Part shown: in pieces, positions 48,052-60,688 of the stretch | How the letters are laid out: each line of letters opens with the position of its first letter | Numbering within the stretch: position 1 is the first letter of the stretch | Translations under genes and position numbers: made by a program | NCBI GenBank assembly: GCA_029953615.1 | Contig: CP124529.1 | Coordinates: forward strand, 1,764,998 to 1,828,997 | Source: Pseudomonas putida | Lineage (GTDB): Bacteria > Pseudomonadota > Gammaproteobacteria > Pseudomonadales > Pseudomonadaceae | DNA length: 64,000 nucleotides | Direction of reading: 5' to 3' | The notes under the pieces: model-generated | What the model saw: the letters and a program-made list of their open reading frames with translations, nothing else | The model's database searches: none | What the model was told of the DNA's origin: nothing

Positions 48052-49215
48052 TCAGGCCTTGGCCCGCTCTTCCAGGATTGCCACGGCTGGCAGGACCTTG
48101 CCCTCGACGAACTCGAGGAAGGCGCCACCACCGGTAGAAATGTAGGAGATATCGGCGCCAACGCCATATTTGTCGATGGCAGCCAGGGTGTCACCGCCGC
48201 CGGCGATGGAGAACGCGGCGCTGTCGGCAATGGCCTTGGCCAGTACCTTGGTGCCGTTGCCGAACTGGTCGAACTCGAACACGCCGACCGGGCCGTTCCA
48301 CAGGATGGTTTTCGACGACTTCAGCAGCTCGGCGAAGTGGGCAGCGGTTTGCGGGCCGATGTCCAGGATCATGTCATCGGCAGCAACGTCGGCGATGGCC
48401 TTGACGGAGGCTTCGGCCGTTTCGGCGAATTGCTTGGCAACTACCACGTCGACCGGCAGCGGTACGCTGACCTTGGCGGCGATGGCCTTGGCGGTTTCGA
48501 CCAGGTCAGGCTCGTACAACGACTTGCCCACCGGGTGGCCGGCAGCCGCCAGGAAGGTGTTGGCGATGCCGCCACCGACGATCAGCTGGTCGCAGACCGA
48601 GCTCAGGCTGTTCAGCACGTCCAGCTTGGTAGAGACCTTGGAACCGGCAACGATGGCCGCCATCGGCTTGGCCGGGGCCTTCAGGGCCTTGCCCAGGGCG
48701 TCCAGCTCGGCAGCCAGCAGCGGGCCGGCAGCAGCGACCTTGGCGAACTTGGCCACACCATGTGTCGAACCTTCGGCACGGTGCGCAGTACCGAAAGCGT
48801 CCATGACGAACACGTCGCACAGCGCGGCGTATTTCTGCGCCAGTTCGTCGGCGTTCTTCTTCTCGCCCTTGTTGAAGCGCACGTTCTCGAACAGCACCAG
48901 GTCACCGGCCTTGACCTCGACACCGTCGAGGTAGTCGGCAACCAGCGGCACGTCGCGGCCCAGGGCCTTGCTCAGGTAGTCGGCGACCGGCTTGAGGCTG
49001 TTCTCGGCAGAGAATTCGCCTTCGGTCGGGCGGCCCAGGTGCGAGCAGACCATTACCGCTGCGCCCTTTTCCAGGGCCAGCTTGATGGTCGGCAGCGCTG
49101 CCAGGATACGCGCGTCGCTGGCTACCACACCGTCCTTCACAGGCACGTTGAGGTCTTCGCGGATCAGTACGCGCTGACCTTGCAGGTCGAGGTCGGTCAT
49201 CTTCAACACGGTCAT
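48052..49215 (-). CDS. pgk: phosphoglycerate kinase
   Basis: A 387-residue enzyme starting [20 protein letters not shown], with [14 protein letters not shown] and [11 protein letters not shown] for substrate binding and the C-terminal [13 protein letters not shown] for ATP. It transfers phosphate from 1,3-bisphosphoglycerate to ADP. It starts 12 bp after epd, so both are one transcript. Confidence 0.97.
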   Translation of the reverse strand: MTVLKMTDLDLQGQRVLIREDLNVPVKDGVVASDARILAALPTIKLALEKGAAVMVCSHLGRPTEGEFSAENSLKPVADYLSKALGRDVPLVADYLDGVEVKAGDLVLFENVRFNKGEKKNADELAQKYAALCDVFVMDAFGTAHRAEGSTHGVAKFAKVAAAGPLLAAELDALGKALKAPAKPMAAIVAGSKVSTKLDVLNSLSSVCDQLIVGGGIANTFLAAAGHPVGKSLYEPDLVETAKAIAAKVSVPLPVDVVVAKQFAETAEASVKAIADVAADDMILDIGPQTAAHFAELLKSSKTILWNGPVGVFEFDQFGNGTKVLAKAIADSAAFSIAGGGDTLAAIDKYGVGADISYISTGGGAFLEFVEGKVLPAVAILEERAKA

Positions 49216-49227
49216 GAATGCAGTCCT

Positions 49228-50289
49228 TCAGGGCTGTTTGTTGCGGGTTGGGTGAACGACGTGCAGATAGTGTTCGGCAACGTCGAGCATACGGTTGGCA
49301 AACCCCCATTCGTTGTCGAACCAGGCCAGCAGGTTCACCAGCCGGGGGCCGGAAACACGGGTCTGGCTGGCATCGACGATCGCCGAATGCGGGTCATGGT
49401 TGAAATCACAACTGGCGTGAGGCAACTCGGTGTAGGCCAGCAAGCCTTTCAGCGGGCCTTCCAGCGCCGCCTCGCGCAGCACCCGGTTGACTTCGGCCGC
49501 ACTGGTATCGCGGGCGGTCTGCAAGGTGATGTCCAGGCACGAGACGTTGACGGTCGGTACGCGTACCGCTTTGGCCTGGATTCGCCCGGCAAGTTCCGGA
49601 AGCAGGCGCTCGATGCCACGGGCCAGACCAGTGGACACCGGGATCACCGACTGGAAGGCCGAACGCGTGCGGCGCAGGTCTTCATGGTGGTAGGCGTCGA
49701 TCACCGGCTGGTCGTTCATGGCCGAGTGGATGGTGGTGATCTGCACGTATTCGATGCCGAATGCCTGGTCCAGCACGCGCAGCAGCGGCACGCCGCAGTT
49801 GGTGGTGCACGAGGCGTTGGACACCAGGCGCTCGTTGCCGGTCAGGCAGGCCTGGTTGACGCCGTAGACAACCGTGGCATCGACGTCGGCCTCGCTGGCC
49901 ATCGGCTGCGAAAACAGCACCCGCGGCGCACCGGCGTCGAGGAAGCGCTGGCCATCGGCGCGGGTGTGGTAGGCGCCGGAGCACTCCAGCACCAGGTCGA
50001 TGTCCAGCGCGGCCCAGTCGATGCCTTCGGGGGTGGCACTGCGCATCACCTTCACGCAGTCGCCATTGATATGCAGACAGTCGCCGTCGACCTTCACCTC
50101 ACCGGGGAAACGCCCGTGGGTGGAGTCGAAGCGTGTCAGGTATTCCAGGCTGGCCTGGTCGGCCAGGTCGTTCAGCGCGACGATCTCGAAACCGGCCTTT
50201 GCCCCCCGCTCGAACAGCGCGCGCAGGACACAGCGGCCGATACGGCCATAACCGTTGAGTGCAACTTTGTAGGGACGCAGGTGGGGCAT
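49228..50289 (-). CDS. epd: D-erythrose-4-phosphate dehydrogenase
   Basis: A 353-residue GapA-like NAD enzyme. MPHLRPYKVALNGYGRIGRC is the Rossmann start, and SNASCTTNCGVPLLR holds the catalytic Cys. It is told from GapA by place: between tktA and pgk, as in other gamma-proteobacteria, where Epd makes erythronate-4-phosphate for pyridoxal phosphate. A GapA-type activity is not excluded by sequence alone. I chose ATG 50289, before the nucleotide fold. Confidence 0.9.
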   Translation of the reverse strand: MPHLRPYKVALNGYGRIGRCVLRALFERGAKAGFEIVALNDLADQASLEYLTRFDSTHGRFPGEVKVDGDCLHINGDCVKVMRSATPEGIDWAALDIDLVLECSGAYHTRADGQRFLDAGAPRVLFSQPMASEADVDATVVYGVNQACLTGNERLVSNASCTTNCGVPLLRVLDQAFGIEYVQITTIHSAMNDQPVIDAYHHEDLRRTRSAFQSVIPVSTGLARGIERLLPELAGRIQAKAVRVPTVNVSCLDITLQTARDTSAAEVNRVLREAALEGPLKGLLAYTELPHASCDFNHDPHSAIVDASQTRVSGPRLVNLLAWFDNEWGFANRMLDVAEHYLHVVHPTRNKQP

Positions 50290-50318
50290 AGGTAGCTCTT
50301 GAACTCCGGCAGTTGAAC

Positions 50319-50417
50319 GGGGCCGCTGCGCAGCCCATTCGCGGCACAAGGCCGCTCCTACAAGGGACGGCATACGCAGTACCCTGTAGGAGCGGCCTTG
50401 TGCCGCGAACGAGGGCC
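50319..50417. repeat. inverted repeat of a second REP class
   Basis: GCGGCACAAGGCCGCTCCTA and its complement. The core differs from the other REPs here (CTCCTACAA, not CTCCCACAGG). It lies between tktA and epd. Confidence 0.78.
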
Positions 50418-50439
50418 AAAGGCCCTCGCCTTCCTTGTA

Positions 50440-52437
50440 TCAGTCTTCCAGCAGCTCTTCGGCAGTACCGAGGATGTTCTCCACGGTGAAGCCGAACTCT
50501 TCGAACAGTGCCGAGGCCGGCGCCGACTCACCGTAGGTGGTCATACCGATGACACGACCTTCCAGGCCGACGTACTTGTACCAGAAGTCAGCGTGAGCGG
50601 CTTCGATGGCGATGCGCGCACCCACTTCCAGCGGCAGCACGGACTGCTTGTAGGCAGCGTCCTGGGCGTCGAACACGCTGGTGCATGGCATGGAAACCAC
50701 ACGCACCTTGCGGCCTTGCTCGGTCAGCTTGCCATGCGCCTGTACAGCCAGGCCCAGTTCGGAACCGGTGGCGATCAGGATCAGCTCAGGCTCGCCGGCG
50801 CAGTCCTTGAGCACGTAGCCGCCGCGGCTGATATCGGCGATCTGCTGCGCGTCGCGCTCCTGGTGCTGCAGGTTCTGGCGCGAGAAGATCAGCGCCGAAG
50901 GCCCGTCCTTGCGCTCCAGGGCGTTTTTCCAGGACACGGCGGACTCCACCGCGTCGGCTGGGCGCCAGGTGTCCAGGTTCGGGGTGCTGCGCAGGCTGGT
51001 CAGTTGCTCGATCGGCTGGTGAGTCGGGCCATCTTCGCCCAGGCCGATGGAGTCGTGGGTGTAGACGTGGATCACGCGCTGCTTCATCAGCGCCGACATG
51101 CGCACCGCGTTGCGGGCGTATTCCATGAACATCAGGAAGGTCGCGCCGTAAGGCACCAGGCCGCCGTGCAGGGCAACGCCGTTCATGATGGCGGTCATGC
51201 CGAACTCGCGCACGCCGTAGAACACGTAGTTGCCGCTGGCGTCGCTGGCTTCGACACCCTTGCAGCCCTTCCACAGGGTCAGGTTGGAACCGGCCAGGTC
51301 AGCCGAACCACCGAGAAACTCCGGCAGCAGCGGGCCGAAGGCGTTCAGTGTGTTCTGGCTGGCCTTGCGACTGGCGATGGTTTCGCCCTTGGCAGCCACT
51401 TCGTTGATGTAGGCCTGGGCCTTCTCGCTGAAGTCGGCCGGCAGCTCGCCGCTGGCACGGCGCTTGAACTCGGCAGCCAGCTCGGGGTAGGCCTTGGCGT
51501 AGGCGTCGAAGCGCTGGTTCCAGTCGGCTTCGGCCTTGGCACCGGCAGCCTTGGCGTCCCACTCGGCGTAGATTTCGGCCGGGATTTCGAACGGGCCGTG
51601 GTTCCAGTTCAGAGCCTTGCGGGCCAGGGCGATTTCGTCGTTGCCCAGCGGTGCGCCGTGGCAGTCTTCCTTGCCCTGTTTGTTCGGCGAGCCGAAACCG
51701 ATGATGGTCTTGCAGCAGATCAGGGTCGGACGGTCGCTCTTGCGGGCGGTCTCGATGGCGGTCTTGATCTCGTCGGCGTCATGGCCGTCGACGTTGCGGA
51801 TCACCTGCCAGTTGTACGCTTCGAAACGTGCCGGAGTGTTGTCGGTGAACCAGCCGTGGACTTCGCCGTCGATGGAAATGCCGTTGTCGTCGTAGAAGGC
51901 GATCAGCTTGTTCAGGCCCAGGGTGCCGGCCAGCGAGGCGACTTCGTGGGAGATACCTTCCATCATGCAGCCGTCGCCGAGGAACACGTAGGTGTTGTGG
52001 TCGACGATGGTGTGGCCATCACGGTTGAACTGGGCAGCCAGCACTTTTTCGGCCAGGGCGAAGCCCACGGCGTTGGCGATACCCTGGCCGAGCGGGCCGG
52101 TGGTGGTCTCTACGCCTGGGGTGTAGCCGTATTCCGGGTGGCCCGGGGTGCGGCTGTGCAGCTGGCGGAAGCCTTTGATGTCGTCGATGGTGACGTCGTA
52201 GCCGGTCAGGTGCAGCAGCGAGTAGATCAGCATCGAACCGTGGCCGTTGGACAGCACGAAGCGGTCACGGTCGGCGAAACTCGGGTTGCTCGGGTTGTGC
52301 TTCAGATAGTCACGCCAAAGCACTTCGGCGATATCCGCCATGCCCATGGGGGCACCTGGGTGGCCGCTGTTGGCCTTTTGCACGGCATCCATGCTGAGGG
52401 CACGAATGGCGTTGGCACGTTCACGACGGCTGGGCAT
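50440..52437 (-). CDS. tktA: transketolase
   Basis: A 665-residue thiamin-diphosphate enzyme, the standard length. [20 protein letters not shown] starts at ATG 52437, behind [33 protein letters not shown] and [15 protein letters not shown] (GDG...N-type cofactor motif) are in the N-terminal part. It moves two-carbon units in the pentose phosphate pathway. It opens the tktA-epd-pgk run. Confidence 0.97.
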   Translation of the reverse strand: MPSRRERANAIRALSMDAVQKANSGHPGAPMGMADIAEVLWRDYLKHNPSNPSFADRDRFVLSNGHGSMLIYSLLHLTGYDVTIDDIKGFRQLHSRTPGHPEYGYTPGVETTTGPLGQGIANAVGFALAEKVLAAQFNRDGHTIVDHNTYVFLGDGCMMEGISHEVASLAGTLGLNKLIAFYDDNGISIDGEVHGWFTDNTPARFEAYNWQVIRNVDGHDADEIKTAIETARKSDRPTLICCKTIIGFGSPNKQGKEDCHGAPLGNDEIALARKALNWNHGPFEIPAEIYAEWDAKAAGAKAEADWNQRFDAYAKAYPELAAEFKRRASGELPADFSEKAQAYINEVAAKGETIASRKASQNTLNAFGPLLPEFLGGSADLAGSNLTLWKGCKGVEASDASGNYVFYGVREFGMTAIMNGVALHGGLVPYGATFLMFMEYARNAVRMSALMKQRVIHVYTHDSIGLGEDGPTHQPIEQLTSLRSTPNLDTWRPADAVESAVSWKNALERKDGPSALIFSRQNLQHQERDAQQIADISRGGYVLKDCAGEPELILIATGSELGLAVQAHGKLTEQGRKVRVVSMPCTSVFDAQDAAYKQSVLPLEVGARIAIEAAHADFWYKYVGLEGRVIGMTTYGESAPASALFEEFGFTVENILGTAEELLED

Positions 52438-52602
52438 CGCTGATCTCCTGGGGGCTTGAATAGGTGGTGTCACGAAAAAAGGCGGGGCCATTTTCGCCCA
52501 CTGCGGGGGCCGGGGGCAATGACGTATGGTCGCAGTCGGGGGATTTTCCTCTTATTGGCATTGATTTCGGGTAAAAATCCGGGGCTAGCACTCCGCCCAT
52601 CC

Positions 52603-52630
52603 GCCAATATCAAAACTTTTTGATATTGGC
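52603..52630. promoter_or_regulatory. 28-bp perfect palindrome, candidate SahR operator
   Basis: GCCAATATCAAAA and its exact complement are separated by CT. It lies 38 bases before the ArsR-type regulator start, in the gap with divergent tktA. ATATC/GATAT cores fit an ArsR/SahR-type operator. The regulator probably controls its own operon with metK. Confidence 0.65.
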
Positions 52631-52668
52631 CTTGCGAGGGCAACGATGCATGTCTAGACTGCCGCCCC

Positions 52669-53661
52669 ATGAACCTCCGTGCGCAATCGATCCCCGAGCA
52701 ACGCGAAGCATTGGCCGCCCTGTGCAAAGCCAGTGGCGACGAGCTGCGCCTGAACGTGTTGCGCGCCTTGGCCAACGACTCGTTCGGCGTGCTGGAGCTG
52801 GCGCAGATCTTCGACGTGGGCCAGTCGGGCATGAGCCACCACCTGAAGGTGCTGGCCCAGGCCGAGCTGGTGGCGACCCGCCGCGAAGGCAATGCCATCT
52901 TCTACCGCCGTGCCCTGCCCGACAGCCTGCGCCTGGGCGGTCGGCTGCATGCGGCACTGCTCGAAGAGGTCGATGACCTGACCCTGCCGCCCGATGTGCA
53001 GGCGCGCATCGCCCAGGTACAGCAACGCCGCGCTGCCACCAGCCAGGACTTCTTCCTGCGCGTGGAAGAGAAGTTCCGCGCCCAGCAAGACCTGATCGCC
53101 GGCCTGCCGCAGTACCGCGAAAGCCTGCTGGCGCTGCTCGACAAACTGAATTTCGACCCGGCCGCCAGCGCCCTGGAGGTCGGCCCCGGCGACGGTGGCT
53201 TCCTCCCCGACCTGGCCCGGCGCTTCGCCCAGGTCACCGCGCTGGACAACAGCCCGACCATGCTCGAACTGGCGCGCCAGGTGTGCCAGCGCGAGGGGCT
53301 CGACAACGTGAACCTGCAGTTGGCCGATGCACTGGGTGCAACGGATGTGGCCGCCGACTGCGTTGTGCTGAACATGGTGCTGCACCATTTCAGCGACCCG
53401 GCCCTGGCCTTGCGCCAGCTGGCCAAACGGGTGAAGGCAGGCGGCAGCCTGCTGGTAACCGAACTGTGCAGCCATGACCAGGGGTGGGCGCGCGAAGCCT
53501 GCGGCGACCTGTGGCTTGGCTTCGAACAGGACGACCTGGCCCGTTGGGCCAACGCCGCCGGGCTGTCCCCCGGGGACAGCCTGTACGTGGGCTTGCGTAA
53601 CGGTTTCCAGATCCAGGTCCGCCATTTCCAGCGGACGGCTGGCGACATACACCATCGGTAA
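52669..53661 (+). CDS. ArsR-type regulator fused to a SAM methyltransferase domain (SahR-like)
   Basis: A 330-residue protein. Residues about 10-95 are an ArsR winged helix (LAQIFDVGQSGMSHHLKVLA), residues about 160-300 a class I methyltransferase fold with ALEVGPGDGGFLPDLARRFA as SAM/SAH loop and VLNMVLHHFSDPALALRQLA. SahR regulators with this architecture sense S-adenosylhomocysteine and control methyl-cycle genes. Here metK follows by 18 bp and a strong palindrome lies upstream, both in agreement. No clear ribosome site precedes ATG 52669, so the message may be nearly leaderless. Confidence 0.8.
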   Translation: MNLRAQSIPEQREALAALCKASGDELRLNVLRALANDSFGVLELAQIFDVGQSGMSHHLKVLAQAELVATRREGNAIFYRRALPDSLRLGGRLHAALLEEVDDLTLPPDVQARIAQVQQRRAATSQDFFLRVEEKFRAQQDLIAGLPQYRESLLALLDKLNFDPAASALEVGPGDGGFLPDLARRFAQVTALDNSPTMLELARQVCQREGLDNVNLQLADALGATDVAADCVVLNMVLHHFSDPALALRQLAKRVKAGGSLLVTELCSHDQGWAREACGDLWLGFEQDDLARWANAAGLSPGDSLYVGLRNGFQIQVRHFQRTAGDIHHR

Positions 53662-53679
53662 ATTTCAGGAACCTTCGAG

Positions 53680-56720
<3,041 letters not shown>

Positions 56721-56852
56721 ATTCTTACCAATTTGCCTGTAGAGAAATCCCGAGATTCAACCGGAAAACCCCAACAAGGGTTTCTAAATGGGCAAAACCA
56801 AGGCAGGATTTCCCCCAACTTTTGCTGCCCCGCCCCGTCAAGGAGGCTTTTC

Positions 56853-57245
56853 ATGAAACGTATTTCAACCCTTTTCCTGCTCGCGACACTAGGCCTGGCC
56901 GCTGGTGCCGTACAGGCGGCCCAGCCGGATGCCGGCCTGACCGGTTGCGCCGCCAAGCGCAGCGCCATCGAGAACCAGTTGAAGATTGCCCGAGACCACG
57001 GCAACAACGACCAGGCCGCAGGGCTCGAAGCGGCACTGCGAGGGGTCGAAAACTGCACCGATGCCGGGCTGCGCAAGGAACGTGAGCAGAAGGTGCTCGA
57101 AGCCCGTCACGAAGTGGCGCAGCGGGAAAAGGACTTGAAAAAAGCCGAGAAGAAAGGCGATTCGGAAAAGATCAACAAGCGCAAGGACAAGCTGGCCGAG
57201 TCACGCAAGGAACTGCAGGAAGCGGTGGACGATCTGGATCGCTGA
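56853..57245 (+). CDS. DUF1090-like periplasmic protein
   Basis: A 130-residue protein starting MKRISTLFLLATLGLAAGAV behind AAGGAGGCTTTTC. The signal peptide ends near VQA. The mature part has GCAAKRSAIENQLKIARDHG, two conserved cysteines and a long charged coiled coil (VLEARHEVAQREKDLKKAEK). Such DUF1090 proteins have no known function. It lies after ligB and before a REP pair. Confidence 0.8.
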   Translation: MKRISTLFLLATLGLAAGAVQAAQPDAGLTGCAAKRSAIENQLKIARDHGNNDQAAGLEAALRGVENCTDAGLRKEREQKVLEARHEVAQREKDLKKAEKKGDSEKINKRKDKLAESRKELQEAVDDLDR

Positions 57246-57275
57246 CAGAGACTCGAATAAGGCGTTGCCTTTACT

Positions 57276-57369
57276 GGCCTCATCGCCGGCAAGCCGGCTC
57301 CCACAGGTACTGCATTGCACTCAAGGGCAGCGTGATACCTGTGGGAGCTGGCTTGCCGGCGATGAGGCC
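57276..57369. repeat. inverted REP pair
   Basis: GGCCTCATCGCCGGCAAGCC and its near-complement, between convergent genes. Confidence 0.85.
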
Positions 57370-57380
57370 GCAACAGGCCA

Positions 57381-57827
57381 TCAATGATTACGAAACTCGG
57401 TATGACAGGCCTTGCAAGCCGCTTCGACCTTGTCCATGGGCGCCTTCAACTGCGCAGCGTCCAGCGGCTGGCCGCGGGTGACATCGACCAGTTCGCCAGT
57501 GACGCCTTCCAGCTGCCGGGCCAGGTCATGAAAGCGCGCCTGACGCTCCCATACCTCGGCCCGTGCGCTACTGTCACCACCATCACGCGCCTGTGGAAAG
57601 TGCTGCCAGGGTTGGCGCGAAAGGTTGTCCAGCTTCAGCGCACCGTCGGCAAACTTCACCCCGTCGAACGGCAACCGCCCACGCAACATGCCGCCCAGGT
57701 CTTCGCTGGTCTTGAGCATGTCCTTGAAGATCACCTTGCGCTTGCCCAGCGGGGAGTTCGGGTCAACCCGGTCACAACCACCCAGGGCCACTGCTGCCAG
57801 CAGTACAACGGTCAATCGCTTCAACAT
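57381..57827 (-). CDS. cytochrome c'-like lipoprotein
   Basis: A 148-residue protein starting MLKRLTVVLLAAVALGGCDR, a signal peptide with lipobox LGGC. The C-terminal ACKACHTEFRNH carries the heme motif CxxCH, at the end as in cytochrome c' and c-556. The rest would form a four-helix bundle. Function may be electron transfer or NO binding. It is divergent from mltA across 119 bp. Confidence 0.8.
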   Translation of the reverse strand: MLKRLTVVLLAAVALGGCDRVDPNSPLGKRKVIFKDMLKTSEDLGGMLRGRLPFDGVKFADGALKLDNLSRQPWQHFPQARDGGDSSARAEVWERQARFHDLARQLEGVTGELVDVTRGQPLDAAQLKAPMDKVEAACKACHTEFRNH

Positions 57828-57907
57828 CACGGTCACTTCGGCCTAGGCAAATGGGCGGCCAGTATCGCCGCCCAAGGGCCAAAGACCAATAGCCACATAA
57901 AAAACAG

Positions 57908-57929
57908 GGGTGAATATTCATGTTCACCC
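57908..57929. promoter_or_regulatory. inverted repeat upstream of mltA
   Basis: GGGTGAA, eight bases, TTCACCC, 17 bases before the mltA start. TGAATATTCA inside it is also a perfect palindrome. It could be an operator between the divergent genes or a hairpin in the mltA leader. Confidence 0.45.
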
Positions 57930-57946
57930 ATGACAGGAACGTACTC

Positions 57947-59098
57947 ATGAAATCTGCCCTGCGCCATCTGGCCTGGACACTCCCGGCGCTGGCCCTGCTG
58001 GCCGGCTGCAACGGTGGCGAAAGCGCCAAACCCGAGCCCCACGCCATCGCCACCTACGCCAATGCCACCTGGCAGGACCTGCCTGCCGTCAGCGACAGCG
58101 ACCTGGTGGCCGGCTTCCAGGCCTGGCGCAACGGCTGTGAAAAGCTCAAGCGCGATACCGTCTGGGCCAGCACCTGCGAAGCAGCCGCCAGCGTGCCCGA
58201 CAATGCCTTGCAGGTGCGCGCCTTCCTGCAACAGAACTTGCAGGTATACGGCCTGCGTTCGGCCGAAAACAATGCCAACGGCCTGATCACCGGTTACTAC
58301 GAACCGGTCTACCCCGGCAGCCTGAGCCAGTCGGCAACCAACCATGTGGCAGTTTACGGCGTACCCGAAGACATGATCGTGGTCGACCTGGCCAGCGTGT
58401 ACCCCGAACTCAAGGGCAAGCGCCTGCGCGGTCGCCTTGACGGCCGGGTGCTCAAGCCTTACGACACCGCCGAGGTGATCAACCGTGACGGCGTAAAGGC
58501 ACCGGTGCTGGCCTGGCTGACCGACCCGATGGACCTGCAGTTCCTGCAGATCCAGGGTTCCGGCCGGGTACAACTGGAAGATGGTCGCCAGCTGCGCCTG
58601 GGGTACGCCGACCAGAATGGTCACCCCTACCGGCCGATCGGGCGCTGGCTGGTGGATCAGGGCCAGTTGAAGAAGGAAGAAGTGAGCATGGGTGCTATCC
58701 ATGCCTGGGCCCAGGCCAACCCGCAGCGGGTACCTGAACTGCTCGCCAGCAACCCCAGCTATGTGTTCTTCAGCACCCGCCCGGACAGCAACGAAGGGCC
58801 GCGAGGTTCGCTGAACGTGCCGCTGACCGCTGGCTACAGCGTGGCCATCGACCGCAAGGTGATTCCGCTGGGCAGCCTGCTGTGGCTCTCCACCACACGC
58901 CCGGACGGTACGCCGGTAGTACGGCCAGTGGGGGCTCAGGATACCGGCGGGGCGATTACTGGCGAGGTGCGGGCCGACCTATTCTGGGGCACCGGCCCGG
59001 AGGCCGGGGAACTGGCCGGGAACATGAAGCAGCAGGGGCAGATCTGGATGCTGTGGCCCAAGGGCAAGCCGCTGCCTGAGGTGCCGAAAGTGCCTTGA
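57947..59098 (+). CDS. mltA: membrane-bound lytic murein transglycosylase A
   Basis: A 383-residue lipoprotein (MKSALRHLAWTLPALALLAG, lipobox LAGC). GLITGYYEPVYPGSLSQ and LQIQGSGRVQLEDGRQ are MltA marks, and AQDTGGAITGEVRADLFWG is the C-terminal 3D domain with the catalytic Asp. It cuts peptidoglycan at the outer membrane to give anhydro-muropeptides. ATG 57947 is chosen because the lipoprotein signal starts there. Confidence 0.92.
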   Translation: MKSALRHLAWTLPALALLAGCNGGESAKPEPHAIATYANATWQDLPAVSDSDLVAGFQAWRNGCEKLKRDTVWASTCEAAASVPDNALQVRAFLQQNLQVYGLRSAENNANGLITGYYEPVYPGSLSQSATNHVAVYGVPEDMIVVDLASVYPELKGKRLRGRLDGRVLKPYDTAEVINRDGVKAPVLAWLTDPMDLQFLQIQGSGRVQLEDGRQLRLGYADQNGHPYRPIGRWLVDQGQLKKEEVSMGAIHAWAQANPQRVPELLASNPSYVFFSTRPDSNEGPRGSLNVPLTAGYSVAIDRKVIPLGSLLWLSTTRPDGTPVVRPVGAQDTGGAITGEVRADLFWGTGPEAGELAGNMKQQGQIWMLWPKGKPLPEVPKVP

Positions 59099-59110
59099 TC
59101 GGTGGTAGAT

Positions 59111-59134
59111 TCTTCGCGGGCTTGCCCGCGAAGA
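59111..59134. repeat. REP-type palindrome
   Basis: TCTTCGCGGG, CTTG, CCCGCGAAGA, between the convergent mltA and MAPEG genes; it may stop both transcripts. Confidence 0.75.
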
Positions 59135-59147
59135 AGGCAACGCGGTC

Positions 59148-59534
59148 TCAGATGGAAACCACGAAGAACGCCACGATCATCGCCATCCCGGCAAACCACA
59201 CCAGCGATCGCAAGGCAGCCCAGTCAGCCAGGTAGCAGATGATGTAAAGCAGCCGACTGGTGATGTACATCACCCCCAGCACATCCTGGGTCACCTGCTC
59301 GGCATTGCCGACGATATCCGCCACCAGCACCGCCGCAGCAAATGCCGGAAAGGCTTCGAAACTGTTCTGCTGGGCGGCATGCGCGCGCCGCGGCAGCCCG
59401 GACAGGGTATCCAGGAACGCACGCGGGTCATGGTTGTCGCGCATCCGGAAGCGGCCACTACCGACTTTGGCGATCAAACCACACAGTGGCGGCAAGACCA
59501 GCGCAATCAGGATGCACCACAGGGCAACAGTCAT
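59148..59534 (-). CDS. MAPEG-family membrane protein
   Basis: A 128-residue inner-membrane protein with four helices. MTVALWCILIALVLPPLCGL and the RAHAAQQNSFEAFPAFAAAV segment are typical of bacterial MAPEG (glutathione S-transferase/eicosanoid-like) proteins. It lies 28 bp after the EamA gene, probably one transcript. The bacterial function is unknown. Confidence 0.85.
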   Translation of the reverse strand: MTVALWCILIALVLPPLCGLIAKVGSGRFRMRDNHDPRAFLDTLSGLPRRAHAAQQNSFEAFPAFAAAVLVADIVGNAEQVTQDVLGVMYITSRLLYIICYLADWAALRSLVWFAGMAMIVAFFVVSI

Positions 59535-59562
59535 GGACAGGACTCCTTGTTCAGTCTTCAGG

Positions 59563-60396
59563 TCAAAGCTTCATTACCAGCATGCCGGCCAACACCAGCC
59601 CGCAAGCTAGGAGTCTCGGCCCGCCAAAAGGTTCTTTCAGGTAGCGCATGCCCAGCAGCACCACCAGAATCACGCTTAATTCGCGCAGTGCCGCCGCCTC
59701 GGCCACCGACCCCAGATGCATGGCCCACAGCACCAGCGCGTAACTGAGCAATACGCACAACCCCACCGCCAGCCCCAGGCGCCACTGCAGGCGCCAGAAC
59801 AGCACGAATGGCGCCCGCCGGGCCACACTCGCCAGCAGCGGGAAGGGCCAGGCACTGAGCAAGGTCAGCCACACCAGGTAATCCCAGGGCTTACCCCACA
59901 GGCGCACGGCCTGGCCGTCGAACCAGGTGTAGCAACCTATGCACAGGCCAATCAGGGCGACCACCGGCAGCATCGACCAGGGCAGCCGGTCACCGCCGCC
60001 ACCCTGCCACAGCAGGCAAGCCATGCCACAGGGGATCAGCAGGATGCCGATGATCTGCTGCTGGCTCAGCGACTCGCCGGCAAAGGCCAGGGTCAGCCCC
60101 AGCACCACCAGCGGCGACAGCCCGCGCATCAGAGGATAGACCAGCCCCAGGTCGCCCACGCGGTAGGCCTGGATCAACAGGAAGCGGTACAACTGCTCGG
60201 CCAGCGCCGAAGCCAGCAGCCAAGGCCAGATGGTGGCCGGCGGCACCTCGACGAAGGGCACCGCCAGCACCGCGAAGGCCAACGCCACCGTATCCATGCT
60301 GGCGATCACCAGCAGGCGCTCGCCGCTGAATTTGATCAGGGTATTCCAGGTCGCATGCAGCAGGGCAGCGACCAGCACCAGGGAAGTTGCCAGCAC
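59563..60396 (-). CDS. EamA/DMT-superfamily transporter
   Basis: A 277-residue membrane protein with about nine to ten helices (MLATSLVLVAALLHATWNTL, the EamA start). AYRVGDLGLVYPLMRGLSPL is the conserved end of the first repeat. It probably exports or imports small metabolites. The next gene on the strand is the MAPEG protein. Confidence 0.85.
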   Translation of the reverse strand: MLATSLVLVAALLHATWNTLIKFSGERLLVIASMDTVALAFAVLAVPFVEVPPATIWPWLLASALAEQLYRFLLIQAYRVGDLGLVYPLMRGLSPLVVLGLTLAFAGESLSQQQIIGILLIPCGMACLLWQGGGGDRLPWSMLPVVALIGLCIGCYTWFDGQAVRLWGKPWDYLVWLTLLSAWPFPLLASVARRAPFVLFWRLQWRLGLAVGLCVLLSYALVLWAMHLGSVAEAAALRELSVILVVLLGMRYLKEPFGGPRLLACGLVLAGMLVMKL

Positions 60397-60444
60397 GCCT
60401 TCTTATCCTTGTGGCTTTTTATGGCTGTGAATATATAGCGTTCG

Positions 60445-60565
60445 GGGGCCGCTGTGCGGCCCAATCGCCGGCAAGCCAGCTCCCACATCGGACCGCATTG
60501 AACTCAAGCCATGTGCAGTCCCTGTGGGAGCTGGCTTGCCGGCGATTGGGCTGCGCAGCAGCCCC
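60445..60565. repeat. inverted REP pair with flanking GC stems
   Basis: GGCCGCTGTGCGGCCCAATC and GCCGGCAAGCCAGCTCCCAC with mirror copies. It lies between divergent transporter genes. Confidence 0.83.
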
Positions 60566-60688
60566 TTGTACGGGAACGATTGGAACGAATCCGGTCAAAG
60601 CCTGTGTCCCGAACCCCGCGCCAGTTCATCAAAGAACTGCCCGAGCCGTTCGGGTTATGACTTGGAAGCCACTGTTACAGGATTCGGG

